From Kiritimatiellia bacterium (GTDB taxonomy: Bacteria; Verrucomicrobiota; Kiritimatiellia; RFP12; UBA3636), in contig JAFPUX010000422.1 of the NCBI GenBank assembly GCA_017413145.1, positions 1-16,179 on the forward strand: DNA of 16,179 nt. Reading direction: 5' to 3'. Made by a program: the position numbers and the translations under genes. Within the stretch, counting starts at the first letter, position 1. Every line of letters starts with the position of its first letter. Positions 1 through 6,611 of this stretch are shown in pieces. The notes under the pieces are model-generated. The model had not been told where the DNA came from, ran no database searches, and saw only the letters and a program-made list of their open reading frames with translations.

Positions 1-2
1 CC

Positions 3-482
3 GCCCCGGCGGACGAGGCCAAGCCGGCGATGCCCGCGGACGCCTCCGAGGCGCCCACGGTCCGCAAGAAGTCTCTCGTGCTCAAGAAGCCGGCCGGCGG
101 CGGCGCCGCGTCCGGCGCCCCGACCAAGCCCACCCTCAAGCTCAAGGCCGACCCCGGCGCGGGCAAACCCGCCGCCGCGGACGGCGAGAAGAAGGACGGC
201 GTCGCGGTCGGAACCGGCGCCGGCGGCGGACTCGACGACATCGAGACCCCGCCGTCCGCCCTGTCGCAGGGCGGCGCCCTGCAGGCGACCCCGGTCAAGG
301 TCAAGAAGACGCACTGGATCTTCCCGCTCGTCGGCTTCCTCGACATCGCCGCGATCGTCACCGTGATCGTCTACTTCATGGCCCAGACCTGCGGTCCCGA
401 CCGCTCGCTCACGGACTACACGTCGTTCAAGGGCATGTTCGACTCCCCGCTCGCCCTCGGCGGCAGCGTTCTCGTGCAGTAG
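3..482 (+). CDS. Partial single-pass membrane protein of unknown function
   Basis: The reading frame is open from the left edge of the window, so the true N-terminus may lie upstream; the first internal ATG is at 30. The visible part starts with a low-complexity Ala/Pro/Gly/Lys region in which a short motif occurs twice (KKSLVLKKPAGG and KPTLKLKADPG). It continues through an acidic linker (LDDIETPPSAL) into one clear hydrophobic segment (WIFPLVGFLDIAAIVTVIVYF) preceded by lysines. The tail is about 30 residues and contains one cysteine. This looks like a basic, probably disordered domain anchored by one C-terminal membrane helix. I recognise no family and assign no function. It ends 10 nt before thyX and is probably co-transcribed with it. 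Confidence 0.65.
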   Translation, partial: APADEAKPAMPADASEAPTVRKKSLVLKKPAGGGAASGAPTKPTLKLKADPGAGKPAAADGEKKDGVAVGTGAGGGLDDIETPPSALSQGGALQATPVKVKKTHWIFPLVGFLDIAAIVTVIVYFMAQTCGPDRSLTDYTSFKGMFDSPLALGGSVLVQ

Positions 483-492
483 GGCCGCGGAC

Positions 493-1404
493 ATGGAACA
501 GCTCCAGCGCGCCGTTTCGCCGGCCCTCGACGAAATCCTGGGCCGGACGTTCAAGGTCCTCGACGACGGCTTCGTCCGCGTCGTGGACTACATGGGCAAC
601 GACACGTCGATCGTCCAGGCCGCCCGCGTCTCCTACGGCGACGGCACCAAGAAGGGTTCGGACGACCGGCACCTGATCCGCTACCTGATGCGCCACCGCC
701 ACACGACGCCGTTCGAGATGTGCGAGCTCAAGCTCCACGTCCGCGCGCCGATGGACGTCTGGCGCCAGTGGGTGCGCCACCGCACCGCGTCGATCAACGA
801 GTACTCCACGCGCTACTCGATCGCGATCGACGCCGCGCGCGAGCTCGCGCCGGACGAATGGCGCGGCCAGTCCACGACGAACCGCCAGGGCTCCGGGGAA
901 GCGCTCCCGCCGGACGTCGGCGCGGCGCTCTCCGCGGAGGAAAAGGATTTCCACGCCGCCGCCCGCGCGCTCTACGACAAGCGCATCGAGGCCGGCGTCT
1001 CGCGCGAGATCGCCCGCAAGGACCTGCCGCTCGCGACCTACACCGAAGCCTACTGGAAGTGCAATCTCAAGAACCTCCTGCACTTCCTCGCGCTCCGCAT
1101 GCCCGGCGCCGCGCAGTACGAGATCCGCGTCTACGCGGAGCTGATCGGCCGCGAGATCGTCTCGCGCTGGGTCCCCGCCGCCTGGGAGGCGTTCGTCGAC
1201 TACCAGCTCGAAGCGACGCAGCTCACCGCGCCGGAGCTCAAGATCGTGCCGCTCGTCGCGAAGGGCGACGCCGCCGGCGCGCTCGCTCTCGCCAAGGAGC
1301 TCGGCTTCGTCCGCGACAACCCGGACGGCTCGCTCAAGATCCTGCGCGAAGGCGCGGAGCTCAAGGACAAGCTGCCCGCGCTCGGTCTCGTCTGCCCCTG
1401 GTAG
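493..1404 (+). CDS. thyX: Flavin-dependent thymidylate synthase ThyX
   Basis: ThyX converts dUMP to dTMP in the cytoplasm, using methylene-THF as carbon donor and reduced FAD as hydride donor, and releases THF rather than DHF. The 303-residue protein carries the family signature RHRxxSxNExSxRY intact at residues 95-108 (RHRTASINEYSTRY). The upstream conserved RHRHTTPFE segment is at 67-75, and a C-terminal region follows with the FLALRM and ARxxLPLxTYTE-type elements of the family. It is slightly long for ThyX because of an Ala-rich C-terminal extension. A weak AGGG lies 8 nt before the ATG. The preceding gene ends 10 nt upstream and the radical SAM gene starts 23 nt downstream, suggesting one transcript. 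Identification is secure from the motif. Confidence 0.96.
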   Translation: MEQLQRAVSPALDEILGRTFKVLDDGFVRVVDYMGNDTSIVQAARVSYGDGTKKGSDDRHLIRYLMRHRHTTPFEMCELKLHVRAPMDVWRQWVRHRTASINEYSTRYSIAIDAARELAPDEWRGQSTTNRQGSGEALPPDVGAALSAEEKDFHAAARALYDKRIEAGVSREIARKDLPLATYTEAYWKCNLKNLLHFLALRMPGAAQYEIRVYAELIGREIVSRWVPAAWEAFVDYQLEATQLTAPELKIVPLVAKGDAAGALALAKELGFVRDNPDGSLKILREGAELKDKLPALGLVCPW

Positions 1405-1427
1405 GCGGTTCCGCCCGCCCCGCCGCC

Positions 1428-2894
1428 ATGCGCATCGTCGTCGGCTACGTTCCCCTGGAGTCGGACCTCGGCGTCCCCCTCCTTTCGCAGAACCGCCAGT
1501 TCCAGTGGTTCTCGAAGCCGACCTACGTCTACCCCATGGTACCCGCGAGCGCCGCGACGCTGCTCGCCTCGAAGGGCCACGAGGTGCTCTGGCTCGACGG
1601 CATCGCGGAGGGCCTCACGCAGGAGCGGTTCGACGAACGCTTCGCCGCGTTCAAGCCGGACCTGTTCCTGCTCGAGACGAAGACGCCCGTCGTGAAGGCG
1701 ACGTGGCGCAAGGTCGACCACCTCAAGGAGCTCGTCCCGTCCTGCGCGGTCGTCCTCTGCGGCGACCACGTGACCGCGTTCCCCGAAGAAACGCTGAACA
1801 ACTGCAAGGCGGACTTCGTCCTCGCCGGCGGCGACTACGATTTTTCCGTCGCGGCGCTGGTCGAGGCACTCGACCAGCGACGCGACGAGAAACCGAAGGG
1901 CTTCTTCTGGCGGTCCTCCGACGGCACAATCGTCACCTCCGGGCCGTTCTGCAACAAGGACCACAAGCTCGAGGACCTGCCGGAAATCGACCGCGAGCTC
2001 ACGAAGTGGGAGCTCTACAGCCGCAAGAACGGCAACTTCCGCCGCACGCCCGGGACCTACACGATGGCCGCGCGCGACTGCTGGTGGGGCAAGTGCGCGT
2101 TCTGCTCGTGGACGACGCTCTACCCGGAGTGGCGCCACCGCACGCCGGCGCAGCTGCTGGACGAGATCCAGCACCTCGTCGAGCGCTACCGCGTGAAGGA
2201 GATCTTCGACGACTCGGGCTGCTTCCCCGCCGGCGCGTGGCTGCGCGAGTTCTGCGAGGGGATGGTCGCGCGCGGGCTGGACAAGAAGGTCGTGCTCGGC
2301 TGCAACATGATTCCCGGAGCGCTCGACGCGGAGCTCTACGGGCTCATGGCGAAGGCGGGCTTCAAGTTCGTCCTCTTCGGCCTCGAGAGCGCGCAGCACG
2401 ACACGCTCGCGCGCATCAACAAGTGCCCGCTCGCGAAGAACGTCGAGGAGTCGATGCGCCTCGCGCACGAGGCGGGGCTGCGTCCGCACGTGACGTGCAT
2501 GATCGGCTACCCGTGGGAGACCGCGGAGGACGCGAAGCGCACCATCGCGCTCACGCGCTCGCTCTTCGACCGCGGCTGGATCGACACGCTGCAAGGGACG
2601 ATCGTCATTCCGTATCCGGGCACGCCGCTCTTCCGCGAATGCCGCGAGAAGGGGTGGCTCCGCACCGAGGACTGGGACCGCTACGACATGCGCGAGCCGA
2701 TCATGGCGTGCCCGATTCCGGACGACGAGCTGCGCGCGCTCGTGCGAGGTCTCTACGAATCGTTTCTCACCCCGCGCTTCGTGTGGCGGCAGATCCGCTC
2801 GATTCGGTCGTTCTCCGACGTCGCGTTCCTCGCGAAGGCCGGAATGCGCGTCGTCGGGCACCTGCTCGACTTCCGGAAGAAGCGGACGCGCTGA
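1428..2894 (+). CDS. B12-binding-type radical SAM protein with CX4CX2C cluster motif
   Basis: A 488-residue protein with the two-domain layout of the COG1032-type radical SAM enzymes. Residues 1-155 look like a Rossmann-type cobalamin-binding domain: alternating beta strands, an LLETKTP element near 81, and CGDHVTAFPEE at 111-121, resembling the GGPHATALPEE region of the family. A radical SAM barrel follows from about residue 205. The cluster-binding cysteines appear to be C218, C223 and C226 (CWWGKCAFC), which is CX4CX2C rather than CX3CX2C. Further barrel elements are FDDSGCF, FGLESAQHDTL, CMIGYPWET and IPYPGTPLF, all typical of this superfamily. The ATG at 1428 begins the conserved core; a longer in-frame extension upstream only shadows thyX. 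The substrate is unknown. It sits immediately upstream of the exosortase, so a role in modifying an envelope lipid or sorted protein is possible but is inference. Confidence 0.88.
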   Translation: MRIVVGYVPLESDLGVPLLSQNRQFQWFSKPTYVYPMVPASAATLLASKGHEVLWLDGIAEGLTQERFDERFAAFKPDLFLLETKTPVVKATWRKVDHLKELVPSCAVVLCGDHVTAFPEETLNNCKADFVLAGGDYDFSVAALVEALDQRRDEKPKGFFWRSSDGTIVTSGPFCNKDHKLEDLPEIDRELTKWELYSRKNGNFRRTPGTYTMAARDCWWGKCAFCSWTTLYPEWRHRTPAQLLDEIQHLVERYRVKEIFDDSGCFPAGAWLREFCEGMVARGLDKKVVLGCNMIPGALDAELYGLMAKAGFKFVLFGLESAQHDTLARINKCPLAKNVEESMRLAHEAGLRPHVTCMIGYPWETAEDAKRTIALTRSLFDRGWIDTLQGTIVIPYPGTPLFRECREKGWLRTEDWDRYDMREPIMACPIPDDELRALVRGLYESFLTPRFVWRQIRSIRSFSDVAFLAKAGMRVVGHLLDFRKKRTR

Positions 2895-2899
2895 GGAGG
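2893..2899 (+). promoter_or_regulatory. Strong ribosome binding site of the exosortase gene
   Basis: GAGGAGG overlaps the TGA stop codon of the radical SAM gene and lies 4 nt before the ATG at 2904. It is one of few clear Shine-Dalgarno sites in the window and supports coupled translation of the two genes. Confidence 0.75.
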
Positions 2900-2903
2900 C
2901 CCG

Positions 2904-3890
2904 ATGTCCGAGACCGATCCGCAGCCGGCGCCGTCCGGGCCCGCCCCCGCCAACCCGCGCGCGTTGCCGCCCGGGTTCCGTCCGGGCTGGGTCCGTCTCG
3001 CGCTGCTGGCGGCGGGATTGGTCCTGGCCTACGTGCTGTATTCCCGGTTCGGGACGGATTCCGATTCCATCCACGAAGGGCGGTCCGTGATCGGCTGGGT
3101 CGTGCACCAGTGGCGCATTCCCGGCGGCGACTTCGAAAGCATGTGGGTCATGCCGGTCGTCTGCCTCGTCTCCGTCTGGCTCGCCCGGCGCCGCCTCGCG
3201 GAAGCGGACGTGCGCCCCGACTGGCGCGGCGTCCTCGTCGTGGCGGCGTCCCTCGCCGTGCATGTCGTGGGGTACCGGTCGCAGCTGCCGCGCCTCTCGC
3301 TCGGCTCCATGGTCGGCGTGCTCTGGGGCCTGCCGTTCGCGCTCTGGGGACCGGGGGTCGCGCGGGCGCTCGCGTTCCCCGCGTGCTACCTGCTGCTCTG
3401 TTTCATGAGTTCGCTGCTGGTCGAGATCACGATGCCGCTCCGGCTCATGGCGAGCGGCCTGGCGTGCGCCCTGCTGCAGGGCGTCGGGATCGGGGCCGTC
3501 CAGCAGGGGACGGTCGTGCTTTCGTCCGCCGGCGGCGGGTTCAGCTTCAACGTCGCCGACCCGTGTTCGGGGCTGCGGTCGCTCGTCACGATGACCGCCC
3601 TCGCCGCGCCCTACGCCTATTTCACGCTGAAGTCGAACGGCAAGCGGCTTTTCCTTTTCGCGCTCTCGGTCCCGCTCGCGATGCTCGCGAACGCGCTCCG
3701 CATCTTCACGCTCGGCGTCGTGGCCGAGTGGATCGGCATGAAACTCGCGATGCAGCTCTACCACGACCTGTCGGGCTACATCGTCTTCGTCCTTTCGATC
3801 CTGCTGCTCGTGGCGGCGGGATCCCTCGTCGACCGCAACTGGAGGGCCCTGCTGTGCAAGCTCGCGTCAAAAAAGCGCTCCCGGGCGTAG
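2904..3890 (+). CDS. Exosortase/archaeosortase family transpeptidase
   Basis: A polytopic membrane protein of 328 residues with about eight predicted membrane segments after a Pro-rich cytoplasmic N-terminus (residues 1-28). All three signature residues of the exosortase family are present in context: Cys221 in DPCSGLRSL, Arg266 in ANALRI and His287 in YHDLSGY, near the end of the chain as expected. Family members cleave sorting signals such as PEP-CTERM on exported proteins and are usually tied to exopolysaccharide or surface-protein loci. I cannot assign the subtype, and no PEP-CTERM substrate is encoded in this window. The start is fixed by GAGGAGG 4 nt upstream. The last 37 nt overlap the EpsI-like gene, which starts in the -1 frame; the overlap contains an A AAA AAG heptamer. 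Confidence 0.93.
   Translation: MSETDPQPAPSGPAPANPRALPPGFRPGWVRLALLAAGLVLAYVLYSRFGTDSDSIHEGRSVIGWVVHQWRIPGGDFESMWVMPVVCLVSVWLARRRLAEADVRPDWRGVLVVAASLAVHVVGYRSQLPRLSLGSMVGVLWGLPFALWGPGVARALAFPACYLLLCFMSSLLVEITMPLRLMASGLACALLQGVGIGAVQQGTVVLSSAGGGFSFNVADPCSGLRSLVTMTALAAPYAYFTLKSNGKRLFLFALSVPLAMLANALRIFTLGVVAEWIGMKLAMQLYHDLSGYIVFVLSILLLVAAGSLVDRNWRALLCKLASKKRSRA
3841..3846 (+). promoter_or_regulatory. Ribosome binding site deciding a GTG start for the EpsI-like gene
   Basis: GGAGGG lies inside the exosortase coding sequence, 7 nt before the GTG at 3854. It is the best reason to start the EpsI-like gene at this GTG rather than at a downstream ATG (3981), which would remove the membrane segment. 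Confidence 0.7.
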
Positions 3891-4858
3891 CGTGCCTCCT
3901 GTTGCTCGCCGGAACGGTCGCGTTGCTCGCGTCCCCGCGCGCGCTGACCGGCGACCCGACCGGCGAAGTGCCGCTCGTCATGCCGGACGAGCTCGGCTCC
4001 TGGCGCGGCGAGAACATGCTGTTCTGCACGAGCGACCAGTGCGGGCGCTCCTACCTCGAGCGCGACCTGCGCGCGGGCGGTTCCCGCGCGGACCTCGCCT
4101 TCGGGCTCGACGAGAAGATGCTCGAGCGCGCCCGCGGCCGTGCCGCCTACCACGCCGCGCCGACGAACTCGCTCGACGGCCCGGTCACGGCCGACGCCTG
4201 CCCGTTCTGCGGGTCTCCGCTTTCCGTGATCTCCGTCGGCGAGCAGACGCTCCTGCCGGAATCGACGCCGATTTTCCGGAAGCTCTACGTCCGGCCCGGA
4301 CATCCGGACGTCACCGCCACGGTCGTCTTCTCCGGCATGGAGCGCCGCTCGATCCACCGGCCGCAGGTCTGCCTCGTCGGCCAGGGAAACAAGATCACCG
4401 ACGAATACACCTACGAGGCGAAGATCGGTTCCGGGAAAACGTTTCCCGTCCGCGTCCTCGAAATCTCCCGGCCGGTCCGCGACGCCCGCGGCGAAGTCGC
4501 CGGCGAACTGGCGTCCGTCTACGCCTACTGGCTCTTCAACCCCGAGCGGGAGACGGATTCCCACCTCGTCCGCTTCCTGCACATGACGATTGACAACGTC
4601 CTGCGCTCCTACCGCCCGCGCTGGGGTTACGCTTCGATCGCCATTCCTCGCGATCCGCTCCGCCCCGACGCGTGGAAGACCGAGCTGGACGCCTTCCTCG
4701 CCGCCTTCCGTCCCGTGATCGCGAAAGTCCGCGCCGACCTCGACGCGAACCGCGACCGCGTTCTCGTGATCCGGGGTTCCTCGTCTTCCGCCAACCGCTA
4801 CGAAGGCGCCGGACCGACGTCGTCCGCGCCGGCGGCGCGGACGACGAATGAAGAATGA
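3854..4858 (+). CDS. EpsI-like exosortase-associated protein with extra CxxC cysteines
   Basis: A 334-residue protein that starts at GTG with GGAGGG 7 nt upstream. Residues 8-29 form one hydrophobic membrane segment, and the rest would lie outside the membrane. The EpsI/DUF3485 pattern is visible: a GSW element at 48-50, a central strand region, and HRPQVCLVGQG at 168-178, matching the P..CL...G motif of the family. A YAYWLFN strand follows at 223-229. EpsI proteins accompany exosortases next door or fused to them; their biochemical role is not settled. Unusual here are C58 and C63 (FCTSDQC) and C116 and C119 (CPFC), which look like a zinc-ribbon knuckle inserted before the conserved core. 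It overlaps the exosortase by 37 nt and ends inside a GAATGAA repeat. The last 25 residues are Ser/Ala/Thr-rich. Confidence 0.85.
   Translation: MQARVKKALPGVACLLLLAGTVALLASPRALTGDPTGEVPLVMPDELGSWRGENMLFCTSDQCGRSYLERDLRAGGSRADLAFGLDEKMLERARGRAAYHAAPTNSLDGPVTADACPFCGSPLSVISVGEQTLLPESTPIFRKLYVRPGHPDVTATVVFSGMERRSIHRPQVCLVGQGNKITDEYTYEAKIGSGKTFPVRVLEISRPVRDARGEVAGELASVYAYWLFNPERETDSHLVRFLHMTIDNVLRSYRPRWGYASIAIPRDPLRPDAWKTELDAFLAAFRPVIAKVRADLDANRDRVLVIRGSSSSANRYEGAGPTSSAPAARTTNEE
3869..3875 (+). other. Candidate -1 frameshift heptamer A AAA AAG
   Basis: In the exosortase frame the codons read TCA AAA AAG, giving the classical X XXY YYZ heptamer used by E. coli dnaX. A -1 slip would move ribosomes from the exosortase frame into the EpsI-like frame, which is open here, and would give a fused product. 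The GGAGGG that could stimulate slippage is 22 nt upstream, further than in dnaX, and I see no strong downstream hairpin. Frameshifting here is therefore only a hypothesis. Confidence 0.4.
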
Positions 4859-4892
4859 ACCTTCATCGCTTTCAACTTTCGACTTTCAACCC
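4846..4892 (+). repeat. Two heptamer tandem repeats at the epsI-like/rdgB junction
   Basis: GAATGAA occurs twice in tandem (4846-4859), and the stop codon of the EpsI-like gene (4856-4858) is inside the second copy. After a 9-nt spacer there are three copies of CTTTCRA (4869-4889), then CCC, then the GTG start at 4893. There is no Shine-Dalgarno site. Composition is clearly AT-richer than the flanking genes. The layout resembles the junctions at 5499-5568 and, in part, 14504-14552. Confidence 0.75.
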
Positions 4893-5504
4893 GTGAAACG
4901 CCTGATTCTCGCCTCGCACAACGAACACAAGCTCCGCGAATTGCGCGTCCTCTGCGGCCTGCCGGAGGGGATGCTCGTCCCCGCGTCCGCCGTTTCCGGC
5001 GCGCCCGATCCGGAGGAGGACGCCGACACGTTCGTCGGCAACGCGCTGATCAAGGCCCGCGCGCTGCGCGACGCGTCCGGCGAATGGGCGCTCGCGGACG
5101 ATTCGGGCCTCGAGGTCGACGCTCTCGGCGGCGCACCCGGCGTGCGTTCCGCGCGCTACGCGGGCGTCCACGGCGAGGACGGCGCGAACAACGAGCTGCT
5201 GCTGCGCAACCTCGCCGCGCTCGGTCCGCGCGCCTCGCGCGCGTGCCATTTCTCCTGCGCGCTCGCGCTCGTCTCGCCGGACGGCCGCGAGTTCGTCGCG
5301 ATCGGCCAGTGCCCCGGAACGCTCCTGCACGAAGGCCGCGGCACGAACGGCTTCGGCTACGACCCGCTCTTCCTGCCGGACGGCTGGGACCGGACGTTCG
5401 CCGAGCTTCCGTCCGAAGCCAAGTGCTCCTTCTCCCACCGCGCCCGCGCCGCCGCCCGCATGCGTCCGCTTCTCGCGGCGCTTCGCGCCGCGGAAAGCGA
5501 ATGA
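4893..5504 (+). CDS. rdgB: RdgB/HAM1-type XTP/dITP pyrophosphatase
   Basis: This enzyme hydrolyses non-canonical purine nucleoside triphosphates (ITP, dITP, XTP) to monophosphate and pyrophosphate, keeping them out of DNA and RNA. From the GTG at 4893 it is 203 residues, the usual family length. It begins with the canonical N-terminus (VKRLILASHNEHKLREL, with SHNEHK at 8-13). Other motifs are ADDSGLEVDALGGAPGV (68-84) with SARYAG directly after, GFGYDPLF (153-160) and SHRARA (181-186), covering the nucleotide and metal-binding sites. An in-frame ATG at 4848 would add 15 residues encoded by the tandem repeats; I prefer the GTG because the family core starts there. No Shine-Dalgarno site precedes either start. 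The stop codon lies in a GAATGAT repeat and is followed at once by a second TGA. Confidence 0.94.
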   Translation: MKRLILASHNEHKLRELRVLCGLPEGMLVPASAVSGAPDPEEDADTFVGNALIKARALRDASGEWALADDSGLEVDALGGAPGVRSARYAGVHGEDGANNELLLRNLAALGPRASRACHFSCALALVSPDGREFVAIGQCPGTLLHEGRGTNGFGYDPLFLPDGWDRTFAELPSEAKCSFSHRARAAARMRPLLAALRAAESE

Positions 5505-5568
5505 TGAATGATGAATGATGAATTGACCATCAGACCATCAGACCATCAGACCCTTAGACCCTTAGACC
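5499..5568 (+). repeat. GAATGAT and GACCNTNA tandem repeats before an SD-less start
   Basis: GAATGAT is repeated three times from 5499, with a partial fourth copy, and covers the rdgB stop codon. From 5525 an 8-bp unit follows: GACCATCA three times, GACCCTTA twice, then GACC directly touching the ATG at 5569. No purine-rich ribosome binding site is present. The low-GC, low-structure leader contrasts with the GC-rich genes on both sides. Confidence 0.85.
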
Positions 5569-6516
5569 ATGAAAAACAAACCCGACTACGTCCGTCTCTT
5601 CGGCCTCGCGCTCGTCGTGGCCGCCATCGCCCTCTACGTCCGCGACTGCGGCCGCCGCCAGACCGTGGAGACGAACCTGCTCGCCGTCCGCGCCGCGGCG
5701 TCCGATCCCGGCGCGCTTGTCGCGTTCTACGCGCCCGACCCGAAGAATCCCGGCGCGAAACTCTTCCGGCCCGTCCGCGACGCGGCCGTCGCGTCCAACA
5801 TCGTGGCGGCCCTCGCAGCGACGGAACCGGGGTGGGAGAGCCCACGGTCGGCCCTCGTGGCCGACCACGACGTGATGCTGCTCGGTGCCGACCGCCGCAG
5901 CGCGTTCTTCCGGCTCCACCACGAGCACGGCTGCGACCGCGTCGCCGTCCGGCTCCTCGCCGGCCCGCCGCCGGCCGAACCCCTCGCCGGCGTCCCGCCC
6001 ATGTCCGCCGCCGGCCTCGCCGACATCCTGACGCGGATCGAGAACGGCGATCTGCTCGACGAAACCGCCGGCATCCGCGTCTTCGACCCGCGGGACCTCG
6101 TCGCCTTCACGAACGTCTGGCCCGCCGCCGCGGAGACCGATCCGGCCGCCGCGCTCCGCGACGTCGCCGCGAAACCCTTCGTGCGCGTCGAATGGGCGCC
6201 CGTCGCGGACGGCGCGCCGTCCGCCCCCTTCCGGGTCCTGGAGCCCGCCGCCGCGTCGAATCTCGTCGCCGCGCTCGCGTCCGCGGAGCCCGTCGGATTC
6301 CCGGACGGCACGCGGGAGGGCGACCTCTGGCAGCTGCGCCTGTTCGCCGGCGGGAACGAGCTCTACGTCCTCCAGGCGGCCGTTCTCGAAGAACGTCCCG
6401 CCGACGCCTTCGTCGGTTTCCTGGCGCTTCCCGCGCCGGGCGCGACGAACGTCCCCGCGAGGCTTTCCGCCCCCGCTCTCGTCCCGCATCTCGGATCTTT
6501 CCTGAAGTCGCGCTGA
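5569..6516 (+). CDS. Membrane-anchored protein of unknown function with internal duplication
   Basis: A 315-residue protein with one N-terminal membrane segment (about residues 8-24, after MKNKPDYVR) followed by a long region that is probably extracytoplasmic. Cys27 lies just past the membrane segment, but the context is not a convincing lipobox. Two related segments are visible: residues 66-86 (FRPVRDAAVASNIVAALAAT plus one) and 221-241 (FRVLEPAAASNLVAALASAE plus one). Each is followed by a beta-rich stretch, so the protein is probably two copies of one small domain. Between them is a helical ADILTRIENGDLLDE element. I recognise no family or catalytic motif. It is the last gene of the plus-strand cluster, preceded by a tandem-repeat leader and followed 28 nt later by a perfect hairpin. 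Ala/Asp/Pro-rich composition fits the GC-rich host. Confidence 0.8.
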   Translation: MKNKPDYVRLFGLALVVAAIALYVRDCGRRQTVETNLLAVRAAASDPGALVAFYAPDPKNPGAKLFRPVRDAAVASNIVAALAATEPGWESPRSALVADHDVMLLGADRRSAFFRLHHEHGCDRVAVRLLAGPPPAEPLAGVPPMSAAGLADILTRIENGDLLDETAGIRVFDPRDLVAFTNVWPAAAETDPAAALRDVAAKPFVRVEWAPVADGAPSAPFRVLEPAAASNLVAALASAEPVGFPDGTREGDLWQLRLFAGGNELYVLQAAVLEERPADAFVGFLALPAPGATNVPARLSAPALVPHLGSFLKSR

Positions 6517-6544
6517 TCTCGCGCGCGGCGGGGACAGGCCTCGA

Positions 6545-6584
6545 AAACGCTCGGGACGGACGTTCACGTCCGTCCCGAGCGTTT
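6545..6584. terminator. Perfect 18-bp hairpin between convergent genes, likely bidirectional terminator
   Basis: AAACGCTCGGGACGGACG pairs perfectly with CGTCCGTCCCGAGCGTTT across a TTCA loop. It sits between the convergent ends of the unknown membrane protein (6516) and the Sel1 gene (6612). A loose T-rich stretch (CTCGTCTTCTTG) follows on the plus strand, and the arms themselves end in A/T runs. Position and stability fit a shared terminator, although there is no long U tract. Confidence 0.75.
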
Positions 6585-6611
6585 CTCGTCTTCTTGCGTG
6601 TCGCTCCCCGG

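Noticed and set aside
1404..1415. GGCGGTTCCGCC hairpin after thyX as a terminator
   Set aside because: Only a 5-bp stem without a T tract, 23 nt from a co-directional gene; expected by chance in GC-rich DNA.
1200..3764. An 854-codon open frame on the minus strand across thyX, the radical SAM gene and the exosortase
   Set aside because: It is Arg/Glu/Ala-rich translated noise typical of the antisense frame of GC-rich genes, overlaps three secure genes and shows no domain.
1505..3853. Long plus-strand extension upstream of the EpsI-like gene
   Set aside because: This frame is an Arg-rich shadow of the radical SAM and exosortase genes; the real gene starts at the GTG at 3854 behind GGAGGG.
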